Below are positions 36,113-45,644 of a stretch of 64,000 nucleotides of DNA, in pieces. The stretch comes from Oscillibacter valericigenes Sjm18-20. GTDB taxonomy: Bacteria; Bacillota; Clostridia; Oscillospirales; Oscillospiraceae. Location of the stretch: NCBI GenBank assembly GCA_000283575.1, contig AP012044.1, positions 558,001 to 622,000 of the forward strand, written 5' to 3'. The translations under genes were made by a program, and so were the position numbers. The notes under the pieces are model-generated. The model saw nothing but the letters and a program-made list of their open reading frames with translations. It searched no databases and was not told the origin of the DNA. Each line of letters begins with the position of its first letter. Within the stretch, counting starts at the first letter, position 1.

Positions 36113-38938
36113 ATGCAAGACAAAATCATTGTAAAGGGCGCCCGCGCGAACAATCTGAAAAATATCGACGTGACCATTCCGCGGGACAAGCTGGTGGTCC
36201 TGACCGGCCTCAGCGGATCGGGCAAATCCTCCCTGGCCTTTGACACCATCTATGCCGAGGGCCAGCGGCGGTATGTGGAGAGCCTTTCGTCCTACGCCCG
36301 GATGTTTCTGGGACAGATGGACAAGCCGGATGTGGACTACATCGACGGCCTCAGCCCAGCCATCTCCATCGACCAGAAGACCACGTCCAAAAACCCCCGG
36401 TCCACCGTGGGTACCGTGACGGAGATCTACGACTATCTGCGCCTTCTCTGGGCCCGGGCGGGCACGCCTCACTGCCCCAAATGCGGAAAAGAGATCCGGC
36501 AGCAGACCATCGACCAGATCATTGACCAGGTGCTTGCGCTTCCGGAGGGAACCCGCATTCAGGTCATGGCCCCGGTGGCACGGGGGAAGAAGGGCGAGTA
36601 CGCGAAAACATTTGAGGACGCCCGAAAATCCGGCTATGTCCGCGTCCGGGTGGACGGGTCCCTCTATGAGCTGGACGAGGAGTTCAAGCTCGATAAAAAC
36701 AAAAAGCACAACATCGAGATCGTGGTGGACCGGCTGATTATCCGGGAGGATGTGCGTCAGCGGCTGACAGACTCCGTGGAGACCGCCTCGTCGCTGACGG
36801 GGGGGATCGTTCTGGTGAATCTGGTCCGGGAGGAGCGGGATCTGCTATTCTCCCAGAATTACGCCTGTGAAGACTGCGGCATCTCCATTGAGGAACTGGC
36901 TCCCCGGATGTTTTCCTTTAACAATCCCTTTGGCGCCTGCCCTGCCTGTATGGGTCTTGGAAGCCAGCAGAAGGTGGACCCGGCGCTGGTCGTGCCGGAC
37001 GAGGAGAAATCCATTCTGGACGGAGCTATCCAGGCCTCCGGCTGGAACAATATCCGGGGCGACGGCATCTCCCGGATGTACTTTGAGGCCTTGGCGAAAA
37101 AATATCATTTCTCCCTGACCGCGCCCTTCAAGGACCTGCCGGAGAAGATCAGAGCGATTATTTTTTATGGCACCGGCGACGACAAGCTGGACCTGCACTA
37201 CGACCAGCCCCGGGGCAAGGGCGTGCTGCACCAGCCGTTTGAGGGTATCTGCAACAACATTGAGCGGCGCTATCGGGAGACACAGAGCGACTCCATGAAG
37301 CGTGAGCTGGAGGACGTCATGGCGCAGCAGCCCTGCCCCGCCTGCGAAGGAAAACGTCTGCGGAAGGAGGCGCTGGCCGTTACCGTGGGGGGGCTGAGCA
37401 TCTATGATTTTACGCAGATGTCCGTGGTGGATGAACTGGAATGGGTAAACCGCCTGACGCTGACGCAGCAACAGATGTTGATTGCCGACCGTATCCTCAA
37501 GGAGATCAGAAACCGGCTGGGCTTTTTGCAGTCCGTGGGCCTCGGGTACCTGACGCTCTCCCGCAGTGCCGGGACTCTCTCCGGTGGCGAGAGCCAGCGC
37601 ATCCGGCTGGCCACTCAGATCGGGTCCTCCCTGATGGGGGTTTTGTATATTCTGGACGAGCCTTCCATCGGCCTGCACCAGAGGGACAACGACAAACTTC
37701 TATCGACGCTGAAGCGCCTGCGGGACCTTGGAAATACGCTGCTGGTGGTGGAGCACGACGAGGACACCATGCGCGCGGCGGACTACCTCATCGATGTGGG
37801 CCCCGGCGCGGGAATCCACGGGGGCGAGATCGTGGCCGCCGGTACGCCGGAAGAGGTTATGGCCAATCCCAAATCCCTGACCGGGCAGTACCTTTCCGGC
37901 AAGAGAAAGATCGCCGTCCCGGAGATTAGGCGAAAGGGAAGCGGTAACTTTTTAAAGGTCATCGGCGCTGCGGAGAACAACCTGAAAAACGTGGACGTGG
38001 CGATTCCGCTGGGAACCTTCACCTGCGTTACCGGCGTGTCCGGCTCCGGGAAATCCTCCCTTGTAAATGAAATCCTCTTTAAAAAGCTGGGTGCGGAGCT
38101 GATGCGCATGAAGACCCGGCCCGGCAGGTGCAAGCGCATCGAGGGACTGGAATTTCTCGACAAAGTGGTGGACATTGACCAAAGCCCCATCGGTCGGACG
38201 CCCCGCAGCAATCCTGCCACCTATACGGGCCTTTTCAATGACATCCGGGACCTGTTTGCCGCCACGCAGGAGGCCAGGAGCCGGGGCTACGGCCCGGGCC
38301 GGTTCAGCTTCAACGTCCGGGGCGGGCGGTGCGAGGCCTGCTCCGGCGATGGCCTCATTAAGATTGAGATGCACTTCCTGCCGGATATCTTTGTCCCCTG
38401 TGAGGTCTGCAAGGGCGCGCGGTATAACCGGGAGACTCTGGAGGTCCGCTACAAGGGCAAAAACATTGCCCAGGTTCTGGACATGACGGTGGAGGAGGCA
38501 ACGGAGTTCTTCTCCGCCCTTCCCAAGATTTTCAACAAGCTGCAAACGCTCTGCGACGTGGGCCTTGGGTATGTGAAGCTGGGCCAGTCCTCCACGGAGC
38601 TGTCCGGCGGCGAGGCCCAACGGGTGAAGCTGGCCACGGAGCTGAGCAAGATCGCCACGGGCCGCACGATCTATATTTTAGACGAGCCCACCACCGGACT
38701 GCACAGCGAGGATGTGCGCAGGCTTCTGGAAGTTCTTCAAAAGCTGGTGGAGGGCGGGAACACCGTTTTGGTGATCGAACATAATCTGGACGTCATCAAA
38801 TGCGCCGACTATCTCATCGACTTGGGCCCTGAGGGCGGTGACGGCGGCGGAAACATCGTCTGTACCGGCACACCGGAGGAGGTGGCCGCCTGCGCGGAGA
38901 GCTTTACCGGGCAGTATCTGAAAAAGATGCTCCGCTGA
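36113..38938 (+). CDS. uvrA: Excinuclease ABC subunit A
   Basis: 941 residues from the ATG at 36113 (AAGGAG upstream); a TTG at 36110 is also in frame. Two ABC ATPase modules carry Walker [15 protein letters not shown] and [14 protein letters not shown] and signature LSGGESQRI and LSGGEAQRV. Zinc modules are CPKCGK..., CEDCG.../CPACMG... and CEACSGDG...CEVCKG. UvrA finds helix-distorting DNA lesions and loads UvrB. No LexA-type operator is evident in the 150 bases upstream. Confidence 0.98.
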   Translation: MQDKIIVKGARANNLKNIDVTIPRDKLVVLTGLSGSGKSSLAFDTIYAEGQRRYVESLSSYARMFLGQMDKPDVDYIDGLSPAISIDQKTTSKNPRSTVGTVTEIYDYLRLLWARAGTPHCPKCGKEIRQQTIDQIIDQVLALPEGTRIQVMAPVARGKKGEYAKTFEDARKSGYVRVRVDGSLYELDEEFKLDKNKKHNIEIVVDRLIIREDVRQRLTDSVETASSLTGGIVLVNLVREERDLLFSQNYACEDCGISIEELAPRMFSFNNPFGACPACMGLGSQQKVDPALVVPDEEKSILDGAIQASGWNNIRGDGISRMYFEALAKKYHFSLTAPFKDLPEKIRAIIFYGTGDDKLDLHYDQPRGKGVLHQPFEGICNNIERRYRETQSDSMKRELEDVMAQQPCPACEGKRLRKEALAVTVGGLSIYDFTQMSVVDELEWVNRLTLTQQQMLIADRILKEIRNRLGFLQSVGLGYLTLSRSAGTLSGGESQRIRLATQIGSSLMGVLYILDEPSIGLHQRDNDKLLSTLKRLRDLGNTLLVVEHDEDTMRAADYLIDVGPGAGIHGGEIVAAGTPEEVMANPKSLTGQYLSGKRKIAVPEIRRKGSGNFLKVIGAAENNLKNVDVAIPLGTFTCVTGVSGSGKSSLVNEILFKKLGAELMRMKTRPGRCKRIEGLEFLDKVVDIDQSPIGRTPRSNPATYTGLFNDIRDLFAATQEARSRGYGPGRFSFNVRGGRCEACSGDGLIKIEMHFLPDIFVPCEVCKGARYNRETLEVRYKGKNIAQVLDMTVEEATEFFSALPKIFNKLQTLCDVGLGYVKLGQSSTELSGGEAQRVKLATELSKIATGRTIYILDEPTTGLHSEDVRRLLEVLQKLVEGGNTVLVIEHNLDVIKCADYLIDLGPEGGDGGGNIVCTGTPEEVAACAESFTGQYLKKMLR

Positions 38939-38993
38939 GCGCGGGCCTGAGCCCGCTGTAAAGAAAAAATGACATCCAATCGGAGGTTTTATC

Positions 38994-39476
38994 ATGAAAA
39001 TTCGTACCGCCGGGATGGTGGATCTGAACGCGCTGACGGCGGTGGAGGCGGCCTGCTTCCCACCGGCGGAGGCCGCCACGGACGCCGACTTTGCCGCCCG
39101 GCTCCGGGTCTATCCAAACCACTTCTGGATTTTGGAGGAGAACGGCAAGGTGGTCTCCTTCGTCAACGGCATGGCGACGGATGAGCCGAGCATCCGCGAC
39201 GAGATGTATGCAGACGCGTCTTTGCATCGGGAAAATGGGGCATGGCAGGCTATCTTCGGCGTGAATACCCTGCCGGCATACCGTCGCCGGGGTCTGGCCG
39301 GTCAGCTGCTCGCCGCCGCCGCAGAGGACGCCCGCACCGCCGGGCGGCGGGGCTGCATTCTGACCTGCAAGGACAAATTGATCTCCTGGTACGAGAAGCT
39401 TGGCTATCGCAAGCAGGGCGTGTCCCGGTCGGTCCATGGCGGCGTGGTCTGGTACGACATGGTGCTGGAATTCTGA
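38994..39476 (+). CDS. GNAT family N-acetyltransferase
   Basis: 160 residues, with the acetyl-CoA-binding motif A FGVNTLPAYRRRGLAGQLL and a C-terminal KLGYRKQGVSRS block. The closest type by pattern is the arylalkylamine-like/AAC small-molecule acetyltransferase group; the substrate is unknown. It has its own ribosome binding site (GGAGG) and a small hairpin between it and uvrA. It ends at a shared bidirectional terminator. Confidence 0.88.
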   Translation: MKIRTAGMVDLNALTAVEAACFPPAEAATDADFAARLRVYPNHFWILEENGKVVSFVNGMATDEPSIRDEMYADASLHRENGAWQAIFGVNTLPAYRRRGLAGQLLAAAAEDARTAGRRGCILTCKDKLISWYEKLGYRKQGVSRSVHGGVVWYDMVLEF

Positions 39477-39484
39477 ACGGCACA

Positions 39485-39528
39485 GAAAAAGGGGCCCCCA
39501 CGGCGCAGCCGCGGGGGCCCCTTTTTTA
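39485..39528. terminator. Bidirectional terminator between GNAT gene and suf operon
   Basis: Stem AAAAAGGGGCCCCC(A)CGGC / GCCG(C)GGGGGCCCCTTTTT with A-run before and T-run after, in a convergent position. Confidence 0.9.
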
Positions 39529-39530
39529 TA

Positions 39531-40454
39531 TCAGGCCAGGAAGCCCTTGAGAATAAAGTCCTCCGCATCTTCCTCGGTAAGCCCCAGAGTTTGCAGCTTC
39601 AGTAGCTGATCGCCCGCGATCTTGCCGATGGCGGCCTCGTGGATAAGCTGCGCCTCCGTGCAGTTGGCGGCGATCTCCGGTACGGAACGGATTTTCGCCG
39701 CGCCCATGATAATGGAGTCGCACTGCACATGGCCAAAGCATTTGGCGTTGCCAGTCACCAGCGGCTTAAAAAGCTGCTGGGAGCTGTCCTGCGCCACGGA
39801 CCGGGAAATCACCCGCCCCCGGGAATTCTCTCCGTCCAGCACGATTTCCATGTCGCTCTCCGCCACCTGATCCCCGTGGGTCAGGAGACGCTCCGTGATA
39901 ACCGCCTCCGCGTCCTTGCCGCAGACGATTTTGGTGTAGCGCTTCGTGGAGTCGATACCGCGGATCTGGGAGGTTTCCATCTGAATGGAGGCTCCCTCCT
40001 CCAAATAGACGATGGTCTGGGGATTCATGATCTTTCCGCCCTTGCCATCGCCCTCGCCATAGTGCTTTTCCGTGTAGTGGACGTGGGAATTTTTGCCCAC
40101 ATAAAAGGTGTGTACACCGTCGTGCCGGCTGGTCTGGTTGCCGCAGTTGTGGATGCCGCATCCGGCCACAATGTCCACGTTGCTGTTCTCGCCGATATAA
40201 AAATCGTTGTAGACGACTTCCTCAATGCCCGGTTTCGTGATGATGACCGGAATGTGACAGGTCTCGCCTACCGTGCCGGGCTTCACTCGAATATCAATGC
40301 CGGCCTTGTCGGTTTTGCCGGTGATCTCAATGTGCTCCGTGCTCTGCCTCCCGTCGCAGCCGCAGTCTTTCCGGATATTGAAAGCTCCCACAGGCTTTCC
40401 CACCAGATCCGCGATCTTTTCAAGCAGCTCGCGATCCACTTCCGTATCCATCAT
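39531..40454 (-). CDS. SufB/SufD-family Fe-S assembly protein (minimal SufB)
   Basis: 307 residues, clearly shorter than classical SufB (about 470). The beta-helix core of the SufBD domain is present (FYIGENSNVDIVAGCGIHN, GKNSHVHYTEKHYGEG, IYLEEGASIQMETSQI), with C-terminal AAIGKIAGDQLLKLQTLGL. With SufC it forms the scaffold that assembles Fe-S clusters. The length and two-gene arrangement match the minimal SufCB system found in anaerobes and archaea. Its start overlaps the sufC stop (ATGA). Confidence 0.9.
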   Translation of the reverse strand: MMDTEVDRELLEKIADLVGKPVGAFNIRKDCGCDGRQSTEHIEITGKTDKAGIDIRVKPGTVGETCHIPVIITKPGIEEVVYNDFYIGENSNVDIVAGCGIHNCGNQTSRHDGVHTFYVGKNSHVHYTEKHYGEGDGKGGKIMNPQTIVYLEEGASIQMETSQIRGIDSTKRYTKIVCGKDAEAVITERLLTHGDQVAESDMEIVLDGENSRGRVISRSVAQDSSQQLFKPLVTGNAKCFGHVQCDSIIMGAAKIRSVPEIAANCTEAQLIHEAAIGKIAGDQLLKLQTLGLTEEDAEDFILKGFLA

Positions 40455-41191
40455 AGCGCGGCGCCTCCTTTCGTCAGGACCGGGCAGGCCCCCGTTGTGT
40501 CCGCCAGAATTTCGGGCAGAATTTCATCGGCGGAACCCCGGTGGCTGATGCTGCCGTCGCCAATCACGACCACTTCATCCGCCAGGGAGATGATGCGCTC
40601 CTGATGGGATATAACGATCATGGTGGCTCTGCCCGCCCGGTGAATCTGTTCAAAAGTCTCCGTCAGCCGGGTGAAGCTCCAAAGATCAATGCCGGCCTCC
40701 GGCTCGTCGAAGATCATCAACTGGGCGTTCCGGGCCAGAATGGTGGCGATCTCAATGCGCTTCACCTCGCCGCCGGAGAGGGACGCATCCACTTCCCGGT
40801 CCAGATAGTCATTGGCGCACAGACCCACCTTCGTCAGATACTGGCAGCAGCGGTCCTTGGACAGCTTCCCGTTTCCCGCCGCGATGGTCAAAAGATCCCG
40901 GACCGTCAGCCCCTTGAACCGGGGCGGCTGCTGGAATCCATAGCTGATGCCCATTTTTGCCCTCTCTGTAATGCCAAGGCCCGTGATGTCCTCTCCGTTC
41001 CAGAGAATCCTGCCCGTTGTGGGCTTCACAAGGCCCATGACGATCTTCGCCAGGGTGGTTTTTCCACCGCCGTTGGGGCCGGTGAAAACCACCAGACGGT
41101 GGTCGTCGACGGCCAGCGAGATGTCCTTCAAAATACCCAACTCGCCGTCCGGTTCATGGACAGCGTAATTAATGTGTTGCAGTTCCAGCAC
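40451..41191 (-). CDS. sufC: SufC-type Fe-S assembly ATPase
   Basis: 246 residues from a GTG at 41191 (VLELQHINYAV), placed 10 bases after AAGGAGG; longer frames upstream have no ribosome binding site. Walker A is GPNGGGKTTLAKI, signature LSGGEVKRIEIA, Walker B LMIFDEPEAGIDL, all in the SufC style (Glu-Ala-Gly-Ile-Asp). A cytoplasmic ABC ATPase that drives the SufB scaffold. Neither sufS nor sufU is adjacent, so sulfur may come from the desulfurase at 18076. Confidence 0.94.
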   Translation of the reverse strand: MLELQHINYAVHEPDGELGILKDISLAVDDHRLVVFTGPNGGGKTTLAKIVMGLVKPTTGRILWNGEDITGLGITERAKMGISYGFQQPPRFKGLTVRDLLTIAAGNGKLSKDRCCQYLTKVGLCANDYLDREVDASLSGGEVKRIEIATILARNAQLMIFDEPEAGIDLWSFTRLTETFEQIHRAGRATMIVISHQERIISLADEVVVIGDGSISHRGSADEILPEILADTTGACPVLTKGGAAL

Positions 41192-41463
41192 AGCGCCATT
41201 CCTCCTTGCGCGTTTTTTCAAATTGCTTAGCTATTTTATCAGTTTTTTTCCCAAAAAGCAATGCATCTGGCTATTCTTATGGATATTCTATCCGAAAACG
41301 GCAAATCTATCTGCCGCATATGCCACAATGACACACGGGAGCGTCCTGCCGCATACGATGAGGGAGAAGACCGGACCCCGCCGAAAAGCTGCTTCGCGCG
41401 GCGGGGAGATATGGCGCATCCCCGTAACTTTTGCCGGCGCGAAGCGGCGGAATGGAGTGCTTT

Positions 41464-42201
41464 ATGCAACAGCAGGTGCAGAATACATACGATTACCGTC
41501 AATACGACCGGGTCTGGCAGCGGGTTGCTCCCACGCTTGACCCCTACCCCGGAATGCGGTCGGAGAACGGGACGGCCCAGCCTCCCGCCGTTAGCTCTGC
41601 GTCCGTTTTTCCCATGACGGAGCTATCCGGCGGAAATCAGTCGGAGAATGGGATGGCCCAGCCTCCCACCGTCAGCTCCGCGCCCGGGTTTCCCATGACG
41701 GAGCTATCCGGGGGAAATCAGTCCAACGGAACTCCGTCGGCCGAAAACCTCTCCGTAACTGAGGAGAATTCGTGCTGTATGGGTCCCGCGGCGATGAAGA
41801 TGATTGAAGTTTTGCAGGGCTTCATTGAGGCGGAGCTGGCGGACCGGCGGTATTATCTGGCCTTTTCCCGGCAGGCCCCCGGCTGGGCCAGACAGACTCT
41901 CAGGGATACCGCGGAGGACGAGGGCGGCCACGCCCGGAGACTGACGGCGATCTATTACCTCATTACCGGCCAGTGCTATCAGCCCGCGGTCAACAGCGAG
42001 CGCATTTACGCGGGGCAGCTTTGCCCGGCGCTGCGGGTGAGGTATCACGCGGAAACGTGCGGCGGTCTGCATTACGCCCAGGCGGCCGACGGGACCACGG
42101 ACCCTTGCCTTGCAAAGCTCTTGAACGAGCTGAGTGAGGACGAGTACCGCCACGCGGAGCGGATGCTGGTTTTGCTGGAGCGGGGCATGAAACAGCAGTG
42201 A
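41464..42201 (+). CDS. Ferritin-like domain protein with N-terminal tandem repeats
   Basis: 245 residues from the ATG at 41464; the ATG at 41452 is an alternative. The N-terminal third is low-complexity and includes two tandem copies of a 27-residue unit (SENG-AQPP-VSSA ... FPMTELSGGNQ; about 41560-41722). The C-terminal part (about 110-245) is a ferritin-like four-helix bundle with ExxH-type metal motifs: EVLQGFIEAELADRRYY, DEGGHARR and DEYRHAERM. It may bind a di-iron centre and detoxify oxygen or peroxide. Not a canonical ferritin or rubrerythrin, as no rubredoxin domain is present. Single gene. Confidence 0.78.
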   Translation: MQQQVQNTYDYRQYDRVWQRVAPTLDPYPGMRSENGTAQPPAVSSASVFPMTELSGGNQSENGMAQPPTVSSAPGFPMTELSGGNQSNGTPSAENLSVTEENSCCMGPAAMKMIEVLQGFIEAELADRRYYLAFSRQAPGWARQTLRDTAEDEGGHARRLTAIYYLITGQCYQPAVNSERIYAGQLCPALRVRYHAETCGGLHYAQAADGTTDPCLAKLLNELSEDEYRHAERMLVLLERGMKQQ

Positions 42202-42444
42202 TCGCGCCGCGGAGAAGCCGGGATAAAATCCGGACGCGATTGATGCAATGCCGCAAGCCGCCTGCAAAGCAGGCGGCTGCTCCGCGCGTCGGATTTTCGG
42301 GCCGCTTTGCGGAAGAGAAATCAGGCCCGGGCGTGCGCTTCAGTTTTTGCCCCGGGAAAAGAAAAGTTGCCAGCTTTCGGACAAGCGTGTACAATAAGGC
42401 TGTTCTTGTTATTTTACGACCTGCGAAAGGGGCTGCCCTTCAAA
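42202..42444 (+). promoter_or_regulatory. Structured intergenic region and mtnK promoter
   Basis: A composite hairpin, AAAATCCGGACGCG ... CGCGTCGGATTTT-like (42222-42297), contains an inner stem GCCGCCTGC / GCAGGCGGC. It could terminate the ferritin-like transcript. The promoter for the next operon is TTGCCA (42367-42372), 17 bases, TACAAT (42390-42395). Confidence 0.6.
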
Positions 42445-43650
42445 ATGCCGGATTTTACTCACTTCTTTCTGATGACTCCCGCCGACGTAAAGCGATACGC
42501 GGTGGAGGTCCTTCACTTCTTCCATACGGAAGACGGTATCCAGTGCGCTGAGATCGGAGACGGCAACATCAACTATGTCACCCGCGTGTGGTCGGAAGCG
42601 ACCGGCCGCTCCGTCATTGTCAAACAGGCGGACAAGCTCCTGCGCTCCTCCGGCCGCCCGCTGGACATCAATCGAAACCGGCTGGAGGCGCGGATGCTTC
42701 AGCTGGAGCGGGAGCTGGTCCCGGAGCTTGTGCCGGAGGTCTATCGCTGGGACGAGACTATGGCGGCGATCTCCATGGAGGATGTGTCCACCTATGGAAA
42801 TCTCCGCAAAGAACTGGCGGTGGGGCGGGTATATGCGCATCTGGCGGAGAACCTGTCCGACTTTTTAGCATCCTCGCTGCTGCCCACCACCGATCTGATT
42901 TTGGACCGGCGGGAGAAGAAACGGCGGGCTCAGTTTTTTACCAACCCCGATTTATGCGATATCACGGAGGATTTGGTCCTGACGGAGCCGTATTTCAATT
43001 ATAAAAACCGCAATCTCATTACGCCGGGGAACGAGGCGTTCGTGGAGGAATTCCTCTATCGGGACAGGGCGCTTCACAAGGAGGTGGCGTCCCTTCGAAA
43101 CGGTTTCATGAACAATGCCCAGGCATTGCTGCACGGGGATCTGCATTCCGGGTCCATTTTTGCAAACGCCCGGGGCGTGAAGATCATCGATCCCGAATTT
43201 GCGTTTTACGGCCCTATGGGCTATGATATCGGCAATGTGATCGCGAACCTGTTTTTTCCCTGGGCAAACAAAGCCTTTGCGGCCCCGGAGGAGACGGAAA
43301 CCGCGGCGGCGCTGGAAACGCTCATCTGTCGGCTTTACGATGAGACCCGTGCCAGACTGGAGACGCTGTACGATGCGAGGGTGACTTTCCTGCTGTACCG
43401 CGTCCCGGCGTTTCGGGCGGCGTATCTGGACGGCGTGATGGCGGATTCCCTGGGTTACGCGGGGACGGAGATCATCCGCCGGACGGTGGGGGACTCCAAG
43501 GTGCCGGAGCTTACCTCCGTGACTGAACCGATCCTGCGGGTTCCCATGGAGCGGGCGCTTGTCAAGCTGGGGATCGCCCTCATCAAAAACCGAGGAGAGC
43601 TTCACACCGGCGCGGCCCTGACCGAAATTTTCCGGCTGATTCTGGCGTAA
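42445..43650 (+). CDS. mtnK: S-methyl-5-thioribose kinase-like enzyme
   Basis: 401 residues from the ATG at 42445 (MPDFTHFFLMTPADV), AAAGGGG upstream. It has a choline-kinase-like fold with catalytic loop LLHGDLHSGSIF and the metal Asp in IIDPEFAFYGP, both MtnK signatures, plus IGDGNINYVTRV in the nucleotide loop. It phosphorylates 5-methylthioribose and possibly 5-deoxyribose. It is the first gene of an operon with an MtnA-type isomerase and a class II aldolase. There is no mtnB-mtnC-mtnD set, so the usual methionine salvage route is not indicated. Confidence 0.92.
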   Translation: MPDFTHFFLMTPADVKRYAVEVLHFFHTEDGIQCAEIGDGNINYVTRVWSEATGRSVIVKQADKLLRSSGRPLDINRNRLEARMLQLERELVPELVPEVYRWDETMAAISMEDVSTYGNLRKELAVGRVYAHLAENLSDFLASSLLPTTDLILDRREKKRRAQFFTNPDLCDITEDLVLTEPYFNYKNRNLITPGNEAFVEEFLYRDRALHKEVASLRNGFMNNAQALLHGDLHSGSIFANARGVKIIDPEFAFYGPMGYDIGNVIANLFFPWANKAFAAPEETETAAALETLICRLYDETRARLETLYDARVTFLLYRVPAFRAAYLDGVMADSLGYAGTEIIRRTVGDSKVPELTSVTEPILRVPMERALVKLGIALIKNRGELHTGAALTEIFRLILA

Positions 43651-43659
43651 GGGGGAAAA

Positions 43660-44715
43660 ATGATGCGGCGTATGGATGAAAACATGCCGTTTTTGCTGCG
43701 CTATGAAAATGTGGCGTGGTACGAAAACGGCGCTGTCCGCATTCTGGACCGGCGGGTTTATCCCGCGGAGGTCCGCTTTGTGGAGTGCGGCTCCTATCAT
43801 GAGGTGGCGCAGGCGATTGCGGATATGGTGACCCAGAGCGCGGGTCCGTATACCGCCGTGGGGATGGGTATGGCGCTGGCGGCCCATGAGTGCCGGGAAA
43901 AGGGCAGGGCGGAGCAGTCCGCCTTTTTGAAGCGGGCGTCGTATGATCTGTCCCACGCCCGGCCCACCGCCGCGAACCGGTATGGCACCGTCACGGAGGA
44001 TTGCCGCCGCGCGGCGGAGACGGCGATGGAGGCGGGAAGCGACCCGGTGAGGTCCGTGGTGGAGGCCACGGTGGAATCCCTGAACCGGCGCTACAGCGCC
44101 ATGCAGCTGGTGGGGGACCATCTGGCGGAACTGATCCCGGATGGCGGCGCGATTTTGACCCAGTGCTTCGGCGAGACCATTATCGGCACGGTGATGCGGG
44201 CGGCGCGAAAGCTGGGAAAGGAGTTCCGGGTGTTCTGCGCGGAGACCCGCCCCTATTTGCAGGGCGCGCGGCTCACCGCCGGGTGCTTTGCCGAAATGGG
44301 CTTTGACACCACCGTCCTTACGGACAACATGGCCGCCTATGCCATGGAGCGGGAAGGGATCGACCTTGTCACCTCCGCAGCGGATACCATCGCCATGGAC
44401 GGGCACATTGCCAATAAAATCGGTACGTTTCAACTGGCGATTCTGGCGAAATACTTTGAAATCCCCTATTTTGTCACAGGCATTCCCGACAGGGACAAGC
44501 AAACAAAGGACGACATCGTTATAGAGTTGCGGGACCCGGCTCAGGTGCTGAGTTTCCGCGGCATCACCCACGCGGCGGCGGGAGTAAAGGCCATCTATCC
44601 GTCTTTCGATGTGACGCCGCCCCATCTGATCTCCGGCGTGGTGACGGACCGGGGGACGTTCACGCCCTATACGCTGGAGCATTATTTCGACGCGGGCGAA
44701 AAAAAGTTTTATTAA
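43660..44715 (+). CDS. mtnA: S-methyl-5-thioribose-1-phosphate isomerase-like enzyme
   Basis: 351 residues, eIF2B-alpha/beta/delta family. The catalytic Cys lies in ILTQCFGETIIG and the catalytic Asp in VLTDNMAAYAM; the C-terminal NKIGTFQLAILAKYFEIPYF is conserved. It isomerises methylthioribose-1-phosphate to the ribulose form. The Cys loop (QCFGE) differs from the HCN-x-G loop of classical MtnA, consistent with the divergent isomerases of DHAP-shunt or 5-deoxyribose operons. It starts 9 bases after mtnK. Confidence 0.87.
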   Translation: MMRRMDENMPFLLRYENVAWYENGAVRILDRRVYPAEVRFVECGSYHEVAQAIADMVTQSAGPYTAVGMGMALAAHECREKGRAEQSAFLKRASYDLSHARPTAANRYGTVTEDCRRAAETAMEAGSDPVRSVVEATVESLNRRYSAMQLVGDHLAELIPDGGAILTQCFGETIIGTVMRAARKLGKEFRVFCAETRPYLQGARLTAGCFAEMGFDTTVLTDNMAAYAMEREGIDLVTSAADTIAMDGHIANKIGTFQLAILAKYFEIPYFVTGIPDRDKQTKDDIVIELRDPAQVLSFRGITHAAAGVKAIYPSFDVTPPHLISGVVTDRGTFTPYTLEHYFDAGEKKFY

Positions 44716-44734
44716 AATACGGGAGGAATAATTT

Positions 44735-45382
44735 ATGCTGCTGCGGGAGGAACGGGAGCTGGTGGCGGAGTACGGCCGAAAAATGAGTGCCGACCGCCTG
44801 AGCACAGGCACCAGCGGAAATCTCAGCATCTATGACCCGGAGCACGGGCTGATGGCCATCAGTCCCTCCGGCATGGGGTATTTTGACATCCGGCCCGAGG
44901 ATGTGGTGGTCACGGATCTGGGCGCGCGGATGGTGGAGGGTGACCGAAAGCCCTCCAGCGAGTGGGCACTCCACGCCGCGTTCTATCGGCGCAAGCCGGA
45001 GGCTCGGGCGGTGGTCCATACACACTCCGTATACTGCACCACCTTCGCCGTGCTGGGAAAGCCCATCGAGGCGGTCCACTATGCCATTGCCGACGCGCAT
45101 ACCGACCGGGTGCCCTGTGCACCCTACGAGACCTTCGGCTCGCCAGAGCTGGCACGCGTCGCCGTGGATACCTGCGGAACGGCGAACGCGGTGCTGCTGG
45201 CAAACCACGGGCTGGTGGTTTGCGGAGACAGTATGCAAAGCGCCTATGCTCTGGCCAGCAATATGGAATTCGTCGCGGAGCTGCAATATCGGGCCATGTG
45301 CGTGGGCAAGCCCAATATCCTCAGCGGCGCGCAGATGGAGGAGGTTCTGGAGAAGTTCAGAACCTACGGACAGCCGAAATAA
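44735..45382 (+). CDS. Class II aldolase (DHAP-shunt / fuculose-phosphate aldolase type)
   Basis: 215 residues, the length of FucA-type aldolases. Features are GTSGNLSIYD (phosphate binding), SEWALHAAFY (catalytic Glu), the zinc His pair VVHTHSVYCTTFA and the third His in LLANHGLVV. In this operon it is expected to split 5-methylthioribulose-1-phosphate or 5-deoxyribulose-1-phosphate into dihydroxyacetone phosphate plus an aldehyde. The alternative, MtnB dehydratase, has the same fold, but no mtnC or mtnD genes support that. Confidence 0.85.
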   Translation: MLLREERELVAEYGRKMSADRLSTGTSGNLSIYDPEHGLMAISPSGMGYFDIRPEDVVVTDLGARMVEGDRKPSSEWALHAAFYRRKPEARAVVHTHSVYCTTFAVLGKPIEAVHYAIADAHTDRVPCAPYETFGSPELARVAVDTCGTANAVLLANHGLVVCGDSMQSAYALASNMEFVAELQYRAMCVGKPNILSGAQMEEVLEKFRTYGQPK

Positions 45383-45406
45383 CGCACGGGGGAAACGGCC
45401 GCCGCC

Positions 45407-45435
45407 TTGCATTTTTGCGCATGGTTTGCTATACT
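45407..45435 (+). promoter_or_regulatory. Promoter upstream of rpe
   Basis: TTGCAT (45407-45412), 17-base spacer, TATACT (45430-45435). A GGGCCGGCAG / CTGCCGGCCC hairpin (45451-45476) follows in the leader. Confidence 0.65.
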
Positions 45436-45644
45436 AAAAGGCAAAACAGCGGGCCGGCAGGCTGCCCTGCCGGCCCTATTCAAAAAAGCGGCGGCGCCGC
45501 GTCGGGGCCGGACACCGCGTGGGGTGCCGCGGGGCGCCTTCCCGCTTAGGATATCCTATGCCCGGCGGGGCAGTCGGTTCCTGATGCCGGGGCGGGCCTG
45601 ATCTTAACGGAGCCGCTAATTTTTCAATGAAAAGAGGGCCTTTT

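Noticed and set aside
42952-44829. 625-codon minus-strand open frame
   Set aside because: It overlaps mtnK, mtnA and the aldolase gene completely; no ribosome binding site and shadow-like composition.
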